DNA of 64,000 nucleotides from RH-AL1 sp965277735. Lineage in GTDB: Bacteria > Pseudomonadota > Alphaproteobacteria > Rhizobiales > Beijerinckiaceae. The translations under genes and the position numbers were made by a program. Every line of letters starts with the position of its first letter. Position 1 is the stretch's first letter. Location: positions 2,790,001 to 2,854,000 of the forward strand of contig CBDIDO010000003.1 in the NCBI GenBank assembly GCA_965277735.1, given 5' to 3'. Shown here in pieces: positions 43,533-51,915 of the stretch. Below the pieces are notes generated by a model. That model was not told the DNA's origin and did not search any database. It was given only the letters and a program-made list of their open reading frames with translations.

Positions 43533-45011
43533 TCAGGCGGTCGCCGCCGCCCGCTTCGTATCGGCAGCTTCCGCAGAAACCGCGCGCGCGAAGGCGAGGC
43601 CAATCATCAGCAAGCACGGCCCGGTCGGCGCCGCGGCCGCCGCGAGCGACGGCATCGTTGCGATCGTGCCCGCGATGCAGCGCTCGTCGACCTGCGAGGC
43701 GCTCTCGACGAGGACCGCCGGCGTTGCGGGCTCGAGGCCATGCGCGAGCAGCTTCTCGACTAGCGCCGGCATGGTGCGCACGCCCATGTAGACGACGCTC
43801 GCCGCGTGCGGGTCGGCGAGCGCCCGCCAGTCGATGTCCTCCGGCAGCCGCCCATCCTTGGCGTGCGCGGTGATGAACTGCAGCCGCCGCGCGACGCTGC
43901 GCTCCGTCAACGAGGTCTGCAGCGAGGCCGCCGCGCCGAGCGCCGCGGTGACGCCGGGCACGACACTGATCGGCACGCCGGCGGCGCGGCAGCCCTCGAT
44001 CTCCTCGGTCGCGCGGCCGAAGATCATCGGGTCGCCGCCCTTGAGGCGCACCACGTGCTTCCCCTCGCGCGCCAACTCGACCATCATTGCGGTGATCTCG
44101 TCCTGCTTGCACGAAGGCTTGTAGCCGCGCTTGCCGACGTCGACGCGACGCGCCTCCCGCCGCGCCATGGCGACGATCTCGGGCGCGACGAGCTTGTCGT
44201 AGAGCACGACATCGGCGCCCTGCAGCGTGCGCAGCGCCTTCAGCGTGATGAGATCCGGATCGCCCGGGCCGGCGCCGACCAGGGTAACGCGACCCACCCG
44301 ATTGGTGCTCGCGGCGACTTCGCCATTTGCCGAGGCCAAGAAGCCATCGAAGTTGGCATCTTGCGGTGCGACGCCCTCGTCGGTCAGCGCACGATCGGAA
44401 AACCCCTCCCAGAAGCGCCGGCGAGCATGGAACGGCAGATGCAGCGGATCGAGCCGCTGGCGCCAGGCGCGCGCGGCCTCAGCCCAGGCCTTGAGGCGCG
44501 GCGGCAGCAGCGTCTCGAGCCGGGCGCGGATCGCTTGGCCGAACACCGGCGCCGCGCCATGCGTCGAGATGCCCACGACCAGCGGCGAGCGGTTGACGAT
44601 CGCGCCGAACTGGAAGTCGCAGAAGGCCGGTCGGTCGATCGCGTTCATCGGCGCGCCGGCGGCCTTGGCGGCGACACGGAAGGACGCCGCCTCGTCATCG
44701 TCCTCGGTGTCGATCAGCGCGATGGCCGCGCCCGCGAGGTCGGCCCCCGTCCAAACGCGCTCGACCAGTTTTACGCGCGGACGCGCGGCGACCAGGGCGC
44801 GCATCTCGGCGCAGGGTGATGCAGCATAGACGTCGAGCGCGGCGCCGGCGGCATCCAGAAGCTCGGCCTTCCAGACCGCGCGCTCGGTGGCGCCAGCGAG
44901 CACCGCGCGCTTGTCTTGCAGCGGGAAGAAGACCGGCAGCACCGCCAGCGCGTCCATCCCCGGACCCGGCGTGGCGCCTGCCGCGGCAACGTCGATGCGC
45001 GGCTCGTTCAT
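43533..45011 (-). CDS. cysG: Siroheme synthase CysG
   Basis: 492 residues. Trifunctional: precorrin-2 dehydrogenase/ferrochelatase (N-terminal ~200 aa) and uroporphyrinogen-III C-methyltransferase (VTLVGAGPGDPDLITLKALRTLQGADVVLYD, VRLKGGDPMIFGRATEEI, GITSA-like VPGVTAALGAAASLQ). It makes siroheme for sulfite/nitrite reductase. The usual NAD loop GGGxVAxRK of the N-terminal domain reads VLAGATERAVWKAELL, so the first glycines are altered; the methylase half is intact. No sulfite reductase gene follows. Confidence 0.92.
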   Translation of the reverse strand: MNEPRIDVAAAGATPGPGMDALAVLPVFFPLQDKRAVLAGATERAVWKAELLDAAGAALDVYAASPCAEMRALVAARPRVKLVERVWTGADLAGAAIALIDTEDDDEAASFRVAAKAAGAPMNAIDRPAFCDFQFGAIVNRSPLVVGISTHGAAPVFGQAIRARLETLLPPRLKAWAEAARAWRQRLDPLHLPFHARRRFWEGFSDRALTDEGVAPQDANFDGFLASANGEVAASTNRVGRVTLVGAGPGDPDLITLKALRTLQGADVVLYDKLVAPEIVAMARREARRVDVGKRGYKPSCKQDEITAMMVELAREGKHVVRLKGGDPMIFGRATEEIEGCRAAGVPISVVPGVTAALGAAASLQTSLTERSVARRLQFITAHAKDGRLPEDIDWRALADPHAASVVYMGVRTMPALVEKLLAHGLEPATPAVLVESASQVDERCIAGTIATMPSLAAAAAPTGPCLLMIGLAFARAVSAEAADTKRAAATA

Positions 45012-45208
45012 CGGACCTTCAAGCTCCTCGTCCCAGCCAGGCGATCATCATTGGCCATGTGGTTGCTCGCCGGCCTTCTCGCCAAGCCGTTGATCATAAA
45101 GCATCTACGACCCCAAGATACGGGAACCGCCTCGGCCGCAGCCTGTTTGCACCGCCGACGGCCACGCTTTGAGGAACGAGACATGCGGGACAACAGGCGC
45201 GCCGAACG

Positions 45209-47209
45209 ATGACCGTGCTGTTGCCGCAACGCGAGCGACGCGCGGCCACTGCGGTGCCGGACCCGGCGCGCACGCTCGACACGCTCGCCACCCTGCTCAT
45301 TCTGGTCATCACCGTCGGCGTCCTCTACCTCGCCCGCGAGATCCTGGTCCCCATCGCGATCGCCATCCTCTTAAGCTTCGTGCTGTCGCCCCTCGTCAAG
45401 GCGCTGCGCAGGCACGGCATCCACAAGAAGCTCGCGGTCGGACTCGTCGTGCTGTCGACGTTCCTCGTCGCGGTCGGACTGGGTGCGGTCCTCGCCAAGC
45501 AAATTTCCGACCTCGCCGCCGAAGCGCCGCGCTACCAGGTCACCGTCGCCAGCAAGGCCGAGGGCCTGCGCGAGTTCGCGACGCGAAACCCCGTCATCGG
45601 CAAGCTCAACGATCTCATCGCCGGCGTCGCGCATATGGCCCCCCTGCCCGCGCCGCAGGCTCAGCAACAGCCGGCAGCGAAACCCCAGTCGGCGCATCCG
45701 CAGCCGTCGCCCCTCGAGGCCAAGCCGAAGGCACCCGTGCCGGTCGAGATCGTGACGCCGCCGCCGGGCGTCCTGACGATCCTGCAAGAATATGCCGGCA
45801 CCGCCGCCTCGCCGCTGGCCACCGCCGCGTTCGTGGCGATCTTCATCGTCTTCATCCTCATGCAGCGCGAGGACCTGCGCAACCGCTTCATCCGCCTTGT
45901 CGGCTCCAGTGACCTGCAGCGCACGACGATGGCGATGAGCGACGCGGCCGACCGGCTGTCGCGCTATCTCGTCGCGCAGATGCTGCTCAACGTCGGCTTC
46001 GGCATCGTCGTCGGCTGCGCGCTGGCGGTGATCGGCGTGCCGAGCGCGGTGATGTGGGGGATCATCGCGGCGGTGATGCGCTTCATCCCCTATATCGGCG
46101 CGATCGGCGCCGCCGTGGGTCCGATCCTGATGGCGGCCGTGGCCGGTGCTGGCTGGACCATGGCCACCGAGACCGCGCTCCTCTTCGTAGCCCTCGAGAC
46201 GATCGTCGGCCAACTCGTCGAGCCCTGGGTCTACGGCAATCGCACCGGCATCTCGCCGATCGCCGTCGTGGCGTCGGCGACCTTCTGGACCTGGCTGTGG
46301 GGGCCGGTCGGCCTCGTCCTGTCGACGCCGCTCACCGTCTGCATGGTCGTGATGGGCCGTCACGTCGAGCGCTTCGCGTTCCTCGACGTCCTGCTCGGCG
46401 ACGAGCCGGCGCTGAGCCCGGTCGAGAGCTTCTACCAGCGTATGCTCGCCGGCGAATTGTCGGAGATCGTCGACCAGGCCGATATGTTCCTCCGCAAGCG
46501 GCCGCTGCTCGACTATTGCGACGAGGTGGCGATGCCGACGCTGCTGCTGGCGCAGGCCGACGTTCGCCGCGGCGTCCTGGAGGAAGAGCGCCAGACGCGT
46601 ATCCGCGACATGATGCGCTCGCTCGTCGAGGATCTCGAGGACGGGCCGTTCGACGGCGACGAGGATGACAAGGCGGACCTCCCTGCTGGCGACGAGGCGC
46701 CGCCAACCGCGGCCGAGACGTCTACCCCCGACGACGACATCGACGAGTCCTGGCGTGCGGATGGGGCGGTGCTCTGCCTCGCGGGGCGGACGCCGCTCGA
46801 CGAGGCGGCCGCCCTGCTCCTCGCCCTTCTTCTGCGGCGCCGCGGCCTCGGGGTGAGCGTCGCCTCCGCCGAAACCCTCACCCAGCCCGAGGAGAGCGCG
46901 CAGCATTGGCCCGAAGCGAAGCTCGTGCTGCTCTCGTTCCTCGACGCCGATCTGCGGCTCGCGCAGGCTCGGTTCGCGATCCGCCGCCTGCGCCGTCGCG
47001 CGCCCGGCGTGCCGATCGCCGCCGCCTTCTGGATGGCGGAGACGGACCCCGCGCGCGCCGGCGAGCTCTGCGCCAACGTCCGCGCCGAAACCTGCGTCGC
47101 CAGCCTGCCGCAGGCGATGGCGCTCTGCCTCGAGCGCGCCGGTGTCCCGCACGAGGAGATGTCGGCCGCCACTACCGCGGTAGAGCCGGCCCTGGCGCTG
47201 AAGGACTGA
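45209..47209 (+). CDS. AI-2E family transporter with long C-terminal extension
   Basis: 666 residues, about twice the usual length. Residues ~25-400 are the AI-2E transporter domain with about eight helices (LYLAREILVPIAIAILLSFVLSPLVKAL, FIPYIGAIGAAVGPILMA, VEPWVYGNRTGISPIAVV, LVLSTPLTVCMVV). A cytoplasmic extension begins with DEPALSPVESFYQRMLAGE and ends in a domain resembling a cobalamin-binding-like Rossmann fold (GAVLCLAGRTPLDEAAALLLALLLRRRGLGVSV, LVLLSFLDADLRLAQARFAIRRLRRRAPGVPIA). A Pro/Lys-rich loop (about residues 150-180) is inserted in the membrane part. Export substrate unknown. Confidence 0.85.
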   Translation: MTVLLPQRERRAATAVPDPARTLDTLATLLILVITVGVLYLAREILVPIAIAILLSFVLSPLVKALRRHGIHKKLAVGLVVLSTFLVAVGLGAVLAKQISDLAAEAPRYQVTVASKAEGLREFATRNPVIGKLNDLIAGVAHMAPLPAPQAQQQPAAKPQSAHPQPSPLEAKPKAPVPVEIVTPPPGVLTILQEYAGTAASPLATAAFVAIFIVFILMQREDLRNRFIRLVGSSDLQRTTMAMSDAADRLSRYLVAQMLLNVGFGIVVGCALAVIGVPSAVMWGIIAAVMRFIPYIGAIGAAVGPILMAAVAGAGWTMATETALLFVALETIVGQLVEPWVYGNRTGISPIAVVASATFWTWLWGPVGLVLSTPLTVCMVVMGRHVERFAFLDVLLGDEPALSPVESFYQRMLAGELSEIVDQADMFLRKRPLLDYCDEVAMPTLLLAQADVRRGVLEEERQTRIRDMMRSLVEDLEDGPFDGDEDDKADLPAGDEAPPTAAETSTPDDDIDESWRADGAVLCLAGRTPLDEAAALLLALLLRRRGLGVSVASAETLTQPEESAQHWPEAKLVLLSFLDADLRLAQARFAIRRLRRRAPGVPIAAAFWMAETDPARAGELCANVRAETCVASLPQAMALCLERAGVPHEEMSAATTAVEPALALKD

Positions 47210-47232
47210 CGCGAGGGTTCAGGGCTGCCGCG

Positions 47233-47613
47233 CTATGACGACTTCGCGTTTTGCGAACTTCCCGGGATCGCCGCGCCCTCATCGAGCCAGGATGCGTAGA
47301 CGTCCTCGCGGATCTCGGGCGGATCGTTGGAGTCCCTACGAGCTGGTTTTTCGTCCCGCTCCGTCGGCACCGCCGCGGTTGCCGGCTTGGACCGCGGCTT
47401 GCGGGCCCGGATCGTCCACGCGGGTCGGCGCGGCGTGATGTCGAGCGCGATCGCCAGGGCGAGAAGCCAGCCGACGATCGACCACCCGAGAAGAATGTTG
47501 ATGGCAAGGACGAGCAGCCAGCGGCGGCGGCCCTTCAGGATGGCGACCACGCTCGGCGCCGCATAGAGGGCGGACGCAGCGAGGAATGCGACAACGACGC
47601 CAACCTGCAGCAT
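47233..47613 (-). CDS. Superinfection-immunity-type membrane protein
   Basis: 126 residues. Two helices: VVVAFLAASALYAAPSVVAI and WLLVLAINILLGWSIVGWLLALAIAL, the second being the Imm_superinfect hallmark (LNxxLGWTxxGW). The C-terminal half is a charged tail. Family name comes from phage T4 Imm; in most bacteria its function is unknown. Convergent with the AI-2E gene. Confidence 0.75.
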   Translation of the reverse strand: MLQVGVVVAFLAASALYAAPSVVAILKGRRRWLLVLAINILLGWSIVGWLLALAIALDITPRRPAWTIRARKPRSKPATAAVPTERDEKPARRDSNDPPEIREDVYASWLDEGAAIPGSSQNAKSS

Positions 47614-47699
47614 GCCTCACTCTGACCAGACCGCGGCGACGGCACGAGAATGCACATCGGCCCAGCGAAAAGGAAGGCAAAGCTTCGTCCGTCGGTAGC

Positions 47700-47873
47700 T
47701 CACGCCTGGGTGGGACCGGACTCGCGACCCTCGCCGGGCGCCGTCTCCGCTTCGGCGACGACCTGCGCCTCGGCCTCCTTCCAGAACCTGAGCGAAGACC
47801 CTTCCGGCTTGCTCGCGGCCACCCAGAGCTCGTAGGCGCGACGTCGGATCTTCTGCTCCATCTCGTCATCCAT
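47700..47873 (-). CDS. DUF2934 domain protein (57 aa)
   Basis: From ATG 47873: MDDEMEQKIRRRAYELWVAA, then SKPEGSSLRFWKEAEAQVVA. The pattern IRxRAYELWxxxGxPEG...W..AE is the DUF2934 domain, common in small stress-linked proteins of Hyphomicrobiales. Normal length. Upstream of the superinfection-immunity gene on the same strand. Function unknown; cytoplasmic. Confidence 0.78.
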   Translation of the reverse strand: MDDEMEQKIRRRAYELWVAASKPEGSSLRFWKEAEAQVVAEAETAPGEGRESGPTQA

Positions 47874-47956
47874 TCTTCACCGCCTTCCGCTTGCTTGTCA
47901 CCAGATTGCCGGCTCGCACGACGCCGTTGCGTCAGAGCCGCGACGAACGAGACCCC

Positions 47957-48184
47957 TCAGAGGATTTTGTTGAGCCCTTCTTCGAACTTGTCGAACTCCT
48001 GCTTTATCAAGTCGAGCGTCTCGGCGATCTTGACTTGGTTCTCCAGCGCGATCTTGAGGATCTCCACCAGCGCATCGGCATTCAGCTCCTGGTGCTGCTC
48101 GAGACTTCCGTCGATAAGAGACACCGCCGACTGAGCCTTGTCGATCAAATCCCGAGCATTGAACTTCGCCAGTCCGTGCGCCAT
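47957..48184 (-). CDS. Small helical hypothetical protein (75 aa)
   Basis: From ATG 48184 (MAHGLAKFNARDLIDKAQSA). Almost entirely amphipathic helix (QHQELNADALVEILKIALENQVKIAETLDLIKQEFDKFEEGLNKIL), likely coiled coil. No known family. An ORF to 48226 exists upstream, but the second Met is preferred for size. Confidence 0.55.
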   Translation of the reverse strand: MAHGLAKFNARDLIDKAQSAVSLIDGSLEQHQELNADALVEILKIALENQVKIAETLDLIKQEFDKFEEGLNKIL

Positions 48185-48395
48185 GCCTCTGTCCTCTTTC
48201 GCCCCTGATCGGCGCTCACCATCCACGGGTTGAGCTGATCTAGTTCGTAAGCAGAGCGGCGCATAGATGCCGCCAAGAATTTGTATTAGGACATACGTCT
48301 TTTGTTAAACGCCTTGCCTCTTCCGTCTCGGCGGAACCTCACAACTTGCTGCGTATTGCGCCGAGGACGAGCAACCAGCAATTGGAGGATACGAC

Positions 48396-48965
48396 ATGAG
48401 CCTGAGCGGTCGAAACATCGCGATCCTGATCGCCCCGCGCGGCACCGAGGACCCGGAATTCACGCAGCCCAAGGCCGCCGTCGAGAAAGCCGGCGGGTCG
48501 GTGACGGTGATCAGCCTGGAAGACGGCAAAGCAGAGACCGTGAACAACGATCTCGATTCCGGCTCCACATACAAGGTCGACAAAGCGATCAGCCAGGTCG
48601 CGGCCAAGGACTTCGACGGCCTGGTCGTTCCCGGCGGCTGCGTCGGCGCCGACAAGCTGCGCGCCAACAAGGAGGTCGTGTCCTTCGTGCGCGACTTCTT
48701 CGTGCAACAGAAACCGGTCGGCGTGATTTGCCACGGCCCCTGGACGTTGATCGAGGCCGACGTGGTGAAGGGCCGCACGCTGACGTCGTTCCCGACCTTG
48801 CAAACGGACATCGAGAATGCGGGCGGCATCTGGGTCGACCAGGAAGTGGTCACCGACAAAGGACTGGTCACGAGCCGCAACCCCAAGGATCTTCCCGCCT
48901 TCTGCGCCAAGATCGTCGAGGAATTCGCCGAGGGCAAGCATCCCGCGCAGGCCCGCAGCGTCTGA
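48396..48965 (+). CDS. DJ-1/PfpI family protein (YhbO-like)
   Basis: 189 residues, normal length. Nucleophilic elbow VGVICHGPWTLIEA with Cys and the Glu of the EFTQP segment of the N-terminus. Relatives are stress-induced glyoxalase/deglycase-type proteins. GGAGG at 48382-48386 precedes the ATG. Its 3' end sits just before the 19-bp tRNA-like repeat that marks the start of the mobile region. Confidence 0.88.
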   Translation: MSLSGRNIAILIAPRGTEDPEFTQPKAAVEKAGGSVTVISLEDGKAETVNNDLDSGSTYKVDKAISQVAAKDFDGLVVPGGCVGADKLRANKEVVSFVRDFFVQQKPVGVICHGPWTLIEADVVKGRTLTSFPTLQTDIENAGGIWVDQEVVTDKGLVTSRNPKDLPAFCAKIVEEFAEGKHPAQARSV

Positions 48966-48978
48966 TTTTCCGGACGAG

Positions 48979-49994
48979 ATGGTGGTGAGCGCGCCGGGGC
49001 TTGATGCCGACGAGGCGCGGCGGCGGGCAAAAGAGATCTTTGCCAAGGTGCAGCTTGGTCAGGATCCGTCCGTTGAGAAGGTCGACGCTGTAGCTCAGGC
49101 CAGCATTACCTTGGGCGCCACGGCCGACCGTTTCCTCGAGAGGCATGCCTCAAAGCGCCTTAAGCCGAAGGGTCTAGGCGAGACTACCCTCTACCTGAAG
49201 CGACATTGGGCCCCCTGCGTGAACTGCCTCTCCAAAAGGTCCGGCCTCAGCATGTCGCCTCGCGGCTACACGACATTTGCGAGGACAATGGGCCTTACGC
49301 GGCTAACCGAGCCCGCGCCGCACTTTCGTCTCTCTACACGTGGGCGATCGGGGAAGGTCTCGCGGACATCAATCCGGTGGTCGGGACAAACAAGCCCGCG
49401 GTCGAGACCAAGCGCGACCGAGTCCTCTCCGACGAAGAGCTGGCTCTCGTATGGCAATGCTCAGGTGGCGGAGATTTTGGGGCGATCGTCAAGTTGCTTA
49501 TCCTCACCGGACAGCGGCGAGAAGAAGTCGGCGCCGCCCAGTGGTCAGAGATCGACCCAGCCGGAGCGCTTTGGACGATCCCTGGGAACCGCACCAAGAA
49601 CAGATTGCCTCACGACGTTCCGCTCGCGGCCCCTGCCCTCAAGATGTGGGATGATCAAGCACGTCGGGACGGGCGCGACCTCATTTTTGGCTCCCGCAAT
49701 GGCCCTTTTCAAGGTTGGTCTGATGCAAAGGAGGACATCGATCAGCGCATCGCCCAAGCGACGGGTGGCAAATCCTTAAAGCCATGGCGCCTGCACGACC
49801 TCCGCCGCACCGTGGCTACTAGACTTGGCGATCTCGGCGTGCTGCCACACGTCGTCGAGGCGGTGCTGAACCACATTAGCGGCAGCAAAGCCGGTGTCGC
49901 GGGCGTCTACAATCGGGCGCTCTACAATCCCGAAAAAAGAGAGGCGCTCGATCGCTGGAGCGCGAAGGTCGCCGACATCGTGGGCGATCGATGA
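48979..49994 (+). pseudogene. Tyrosine recombinase/integrase, N-truncated and frameshifted
   Basis: The first frame encodes GLDADEARRRAKEIFAKVQLGQDP and TLGATADRFLERHAS, the end of the DUF4102 arm and start of the SAM-like core-binding domain, up to LKRHW at about 49205. The rest continues in the next frame: GPLRELPLQKVRPQHVASRL, catalytic R in TGQRREEVG, HDLRR (H, R), and HVVEAVLNH followed by VYNR (H, Y). Restoring one G in the GGGCCCCC run near 49210 joins the two. About 80 residues of the N-terminal DUF4102 domain are missing: the frame begins exactly at the att-like repeat. ATG 48979 is the only nearby start. Confidence 0.8.
48983..49001 (+). repeat. 19-bp direct repeat, left copy (tRNA-Lys 3' end sequence)
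   Basis: TGGTGAGCGCGCCGGGGCT, identical to 59097-59115. Its complement is the 3' end of a tRNA (acceptor strand, A, CCA). It is the likely left attachment sequence of the island. It lies within the first codons of the truncated integrase. Confidence 0.7.
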
Positions 49995-50584
49995 CGCTCC
50001 CGCTTCTGGCATATTTTCTAGGCATTCGCGAAGCGCTCAGCGTCGCGAGAGAAGAGTGGCACGACTCAGCACGCGGCAAATTATTAGGCTTACTCATAAC
50101 CGGCGAGCTAAAAAGTTGGCTTGTCGACAAGACGGCCCATCGCGTCGATCTACCCGCAGACTATTGGTCGAAACACGACCTCGACCACATCGTCTCGATG
50201 GATGGCTCAATCAGCTTTGGCCCCCTCTACAGAGGGGAGTTGCAATTCGAGCGGTCGCATTTTCTGGATGTCCTGTACCGCCATCGGGTTGCGTCGCAGC
50301 CAAAGCCGGTCGTGATCGCCGATACGGTACCCCGACAAGTCCCGGTGACCGGCAAGAGACGCGGGCGTTCCGTCAACACCCAGATCGACGACTTTTGGAT
50401 CGAAGCATGCCGCATGATTGATAAGGGCGAGCAGGCTGCGCAAGACGGTCAGGGGCAGACGCAAAAAGCTTTCATTGACGCGATGGCAGAGTGGTCGCGA
50501 ACTCGTATGACGGATCCGTACAGCCGCGATACCGTCGAGAAAAAGATCAAGTCGCTCTGGAAGGCGCTACGTGGCGACAGGTAG
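49991..50584 (+). CDS. Hypothetical island protein (197 aa)
   Basis: ATG 49991 overlaps the integrase stop (ATGA), indicating coupling. Contains HRVDLPADYWSKHDLDHIVSMDGSISFGPLYRGELQFERSHFLDVL and ends in a basic helical part (RDTVEKKIKSLWKALRGDR). Soluble, no recognised domain. Often small genes like this follow phage integrases. Confidence 0.6.
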   Translation: MTLPLLAYFLGIREALSVAREEWHDSARGKLLGLLITGELKSWLVDKTAHRVDLPADYWSKHDLDHIVSMDGSISFGPLYRGELQFERSHFLDVLYRHRVASQPKPVVIADTVPRQVPVTGKRRGRSVNTQIDDFWIEACRMIDKGEQAAQDGQGQTQKAFIDAMAEWSRTRMTDPYSRDTVEKKIKSLWKALRGDR

Positions 50585-50627
50585 CAAATCCAATTGCTAC
50601 CCCTTTCTACCCCTTTCTACCTGTCGC
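50574..50627. repeat. Nested inverted repeats with CTACCCCTTT direct repeats
   Basis: GCGACAGGTAG (50574-50584, ending at the stop codon of the upstream gene) pairs perfectly with CTACCTGTCGC (50617-50627). Inside, GTAGCAA pairs with TTGCTAC (50581-50587 and 50594-50600), and the 10-bp unit CTACCCCTTT occurs twice (50597-50616), a third partial copy following. Confidence 0.6.
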
Positions 50628-50694
50628 ACCTGAAAGCTTCGGCGCACCTTTGATCTCGTCGCCGGCTTGGTTCGGCGTTGAAGGGATCAAGGCA

Positions 50695-50914
50695 GTGAAC
50701 AAAGTCGTTCAACTCCCCACGATTGCTGAGCGCGATCGCATCATTGACACTAAGCAGTCCGCGGCACTGCTGAACGTCAGCGTACCGCACTACCGGCGTC
50801 TTTAACAGGACGGGCAAAGTGCCGATGCCCATCAAGATCGGTAAGCGAAAATATGGCACCCGCCTCGGCGTCTTGCTCGACCTGATCGCGCAGAAGACCA
50901 GCGAAGCCGCCTAA
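50695..50914 (+). pseudogene. AlpA/excisionase-like helix-turn-helix protein, frameshifted
   Basis: GTG 50695 gives MNKVVQLPTIAERDRIIDTKQSAALLNVSVPHYRRL and stops at 50805. The DNA-binding half continues in another frame: NRTGKVPMPIKIGKRKYGTRLGVLLDLIAQKTSEAA to 50914. One extra T in CTTTAACAGG would restore YRRLNRTGKVPMPIKIG, the classic AlpA wing (K.PxPIKIG). A phage-type regulator or excisionase. May be a real mutation or a base-call error. Confidence 0.6.
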
Positions 50915-51246
50915 CGAAAACCCCGCGCGACCTAGGTCCACGCGGGGCTCGAATGCATTCCATCACGACTTCAGCAACCGTGATGTATCTCATTCGGCGA
51001 CCGTTTTCTAGGCCTATCGCGCTCATCGAGAGCTGCGAAATGCGTTCCCCCAAAACGATGCCTATGCGATCCTGTTCAGTGGATCGCCAGGAAACACCGT
51101 CTCTCCGTCTCCGCCGCCGCGCTTGTCATTGAGCTTGCCGGCCTAAGCACGCAGCGCGACTCTGTTTCTCCAGCGGAGCCCTCGCCTGCCGACGCGCCGT
51201 TTATCATGACCGGCCAGTTCCGCTTTCAAGTCGAACGGGGTGTGCG
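50915..51246. other. Gap with one hairpin
   Basis: About 330 bases without a supported gene. A hairpin (CCCCGCG at 50921-50927, CGCGGGG at 50941-50947) ends with an A-run on its left, so on the minus strand it would look like a terminator. The rest shows no ORF with a ribosome binding site. Confidence 0.4.
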
Positions 51247-51915
51247 ATGACCCCGTCGGCAATCTTCCCTACGCCGTATGGCGTCTCAGTGCCGGTATGT
51301 GACCACCCGTCCGTACCGGGGGAATATATTTTCAGCATGGAAGCCGCGGCTATCTGCGCCGGGATCTATGATCCAAAAGAGCGCGCTCGTTTCGTCGCCG
51401 ATTGTACCGTTGCGAAGCGCTGCAACATGACCAAACTCGGCGAATACGGCGGCGCTCCGGTCCCGCGGCTGCCGCTCTGCAGGCCAAGTAGCCCTGCCTA
51501 TCCGCAAATTCCAAAGGGCGACGAGTTCGCGATCCCGATCGAAAATTGGATCACGGCCGTCATGGACTTGCACCGTTGGTGCGATCGAGCTGACAAGCTG
51601 CTCGAGATCATCGAGATGAACTTTCGGGGTCACGACCGGAGCTTCGAACCGATCCTGACTCTCGGCTTGCAGATCATGCTGACCAGCACGCTCGAGCACC
51701 TCGCGGAGCCGGAGATCGACTGCCTAGAAGGCGCCGCGTTTTACGCCTTGTCGACGCACCCCGAATGGTCTGGGCCGGCTGTCACGTGGCTCAAGCCGAT
51801 GGCCGACATTTGGTTTAAGGATTGGGTCGCTGAGCGTCCGATGTATCGGCGGTTCGCCACGCTCTGTCAGGCTGATAGCGACCTTCCCCAGTGGATCACG
51901 GGAGGCGCCGAATGA
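51247..51915 (+). CDS. Hypothetical island protein (222 aa)
   Basis: ATG 51247 has GGGG upstream. Product starts MTPSAIFPTPYGVSVPVCDHPSVPGEYIFSM, with central helices (ITAVMDLHRWCDRADKLLEIIEM) and end DLPQWITGGAE. Soluble. No domain recognised. First of a tightly spaced run of genes (51247, 51912, 52301, 52480, 52689, 54143), most overlapping by a few bases. Confidence 0.6.
   Translation: MTPSAIFPTPYGVSVPVCDHPSVPGEYIFSMEAAAICAGIYDPKERARFVADCTVAKRCNMTKLGEYGGAPVPRLPLCRPSSPAYPQIPKGDEFAIPIENWITAVMDLHRWCDRADKLLEIIEMNFRGHDRSFEPILTLGLQIMLTSTLEHLAEPEIDCLEGAAFYALSTHPEWSGPAVTWLKPMADIWFKDWVAERPMYRRFATLCQADSDLPQWITGGAE

Noticed and set aside
48341..48370. Possible EcfG (GGAAC...GTT) stress promoter before the DJ-1/PfpI gene
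   Set aside because: GGAAC is present but the spacing and -10 part (GTATT) do not fit well; not enough to call.
50597..50620. Tandem CTACCCCTTT repeats as a phase-variation tract
   Set aside because: Only two full units and located after the stop codon, so slippage would not switch a reading frame.
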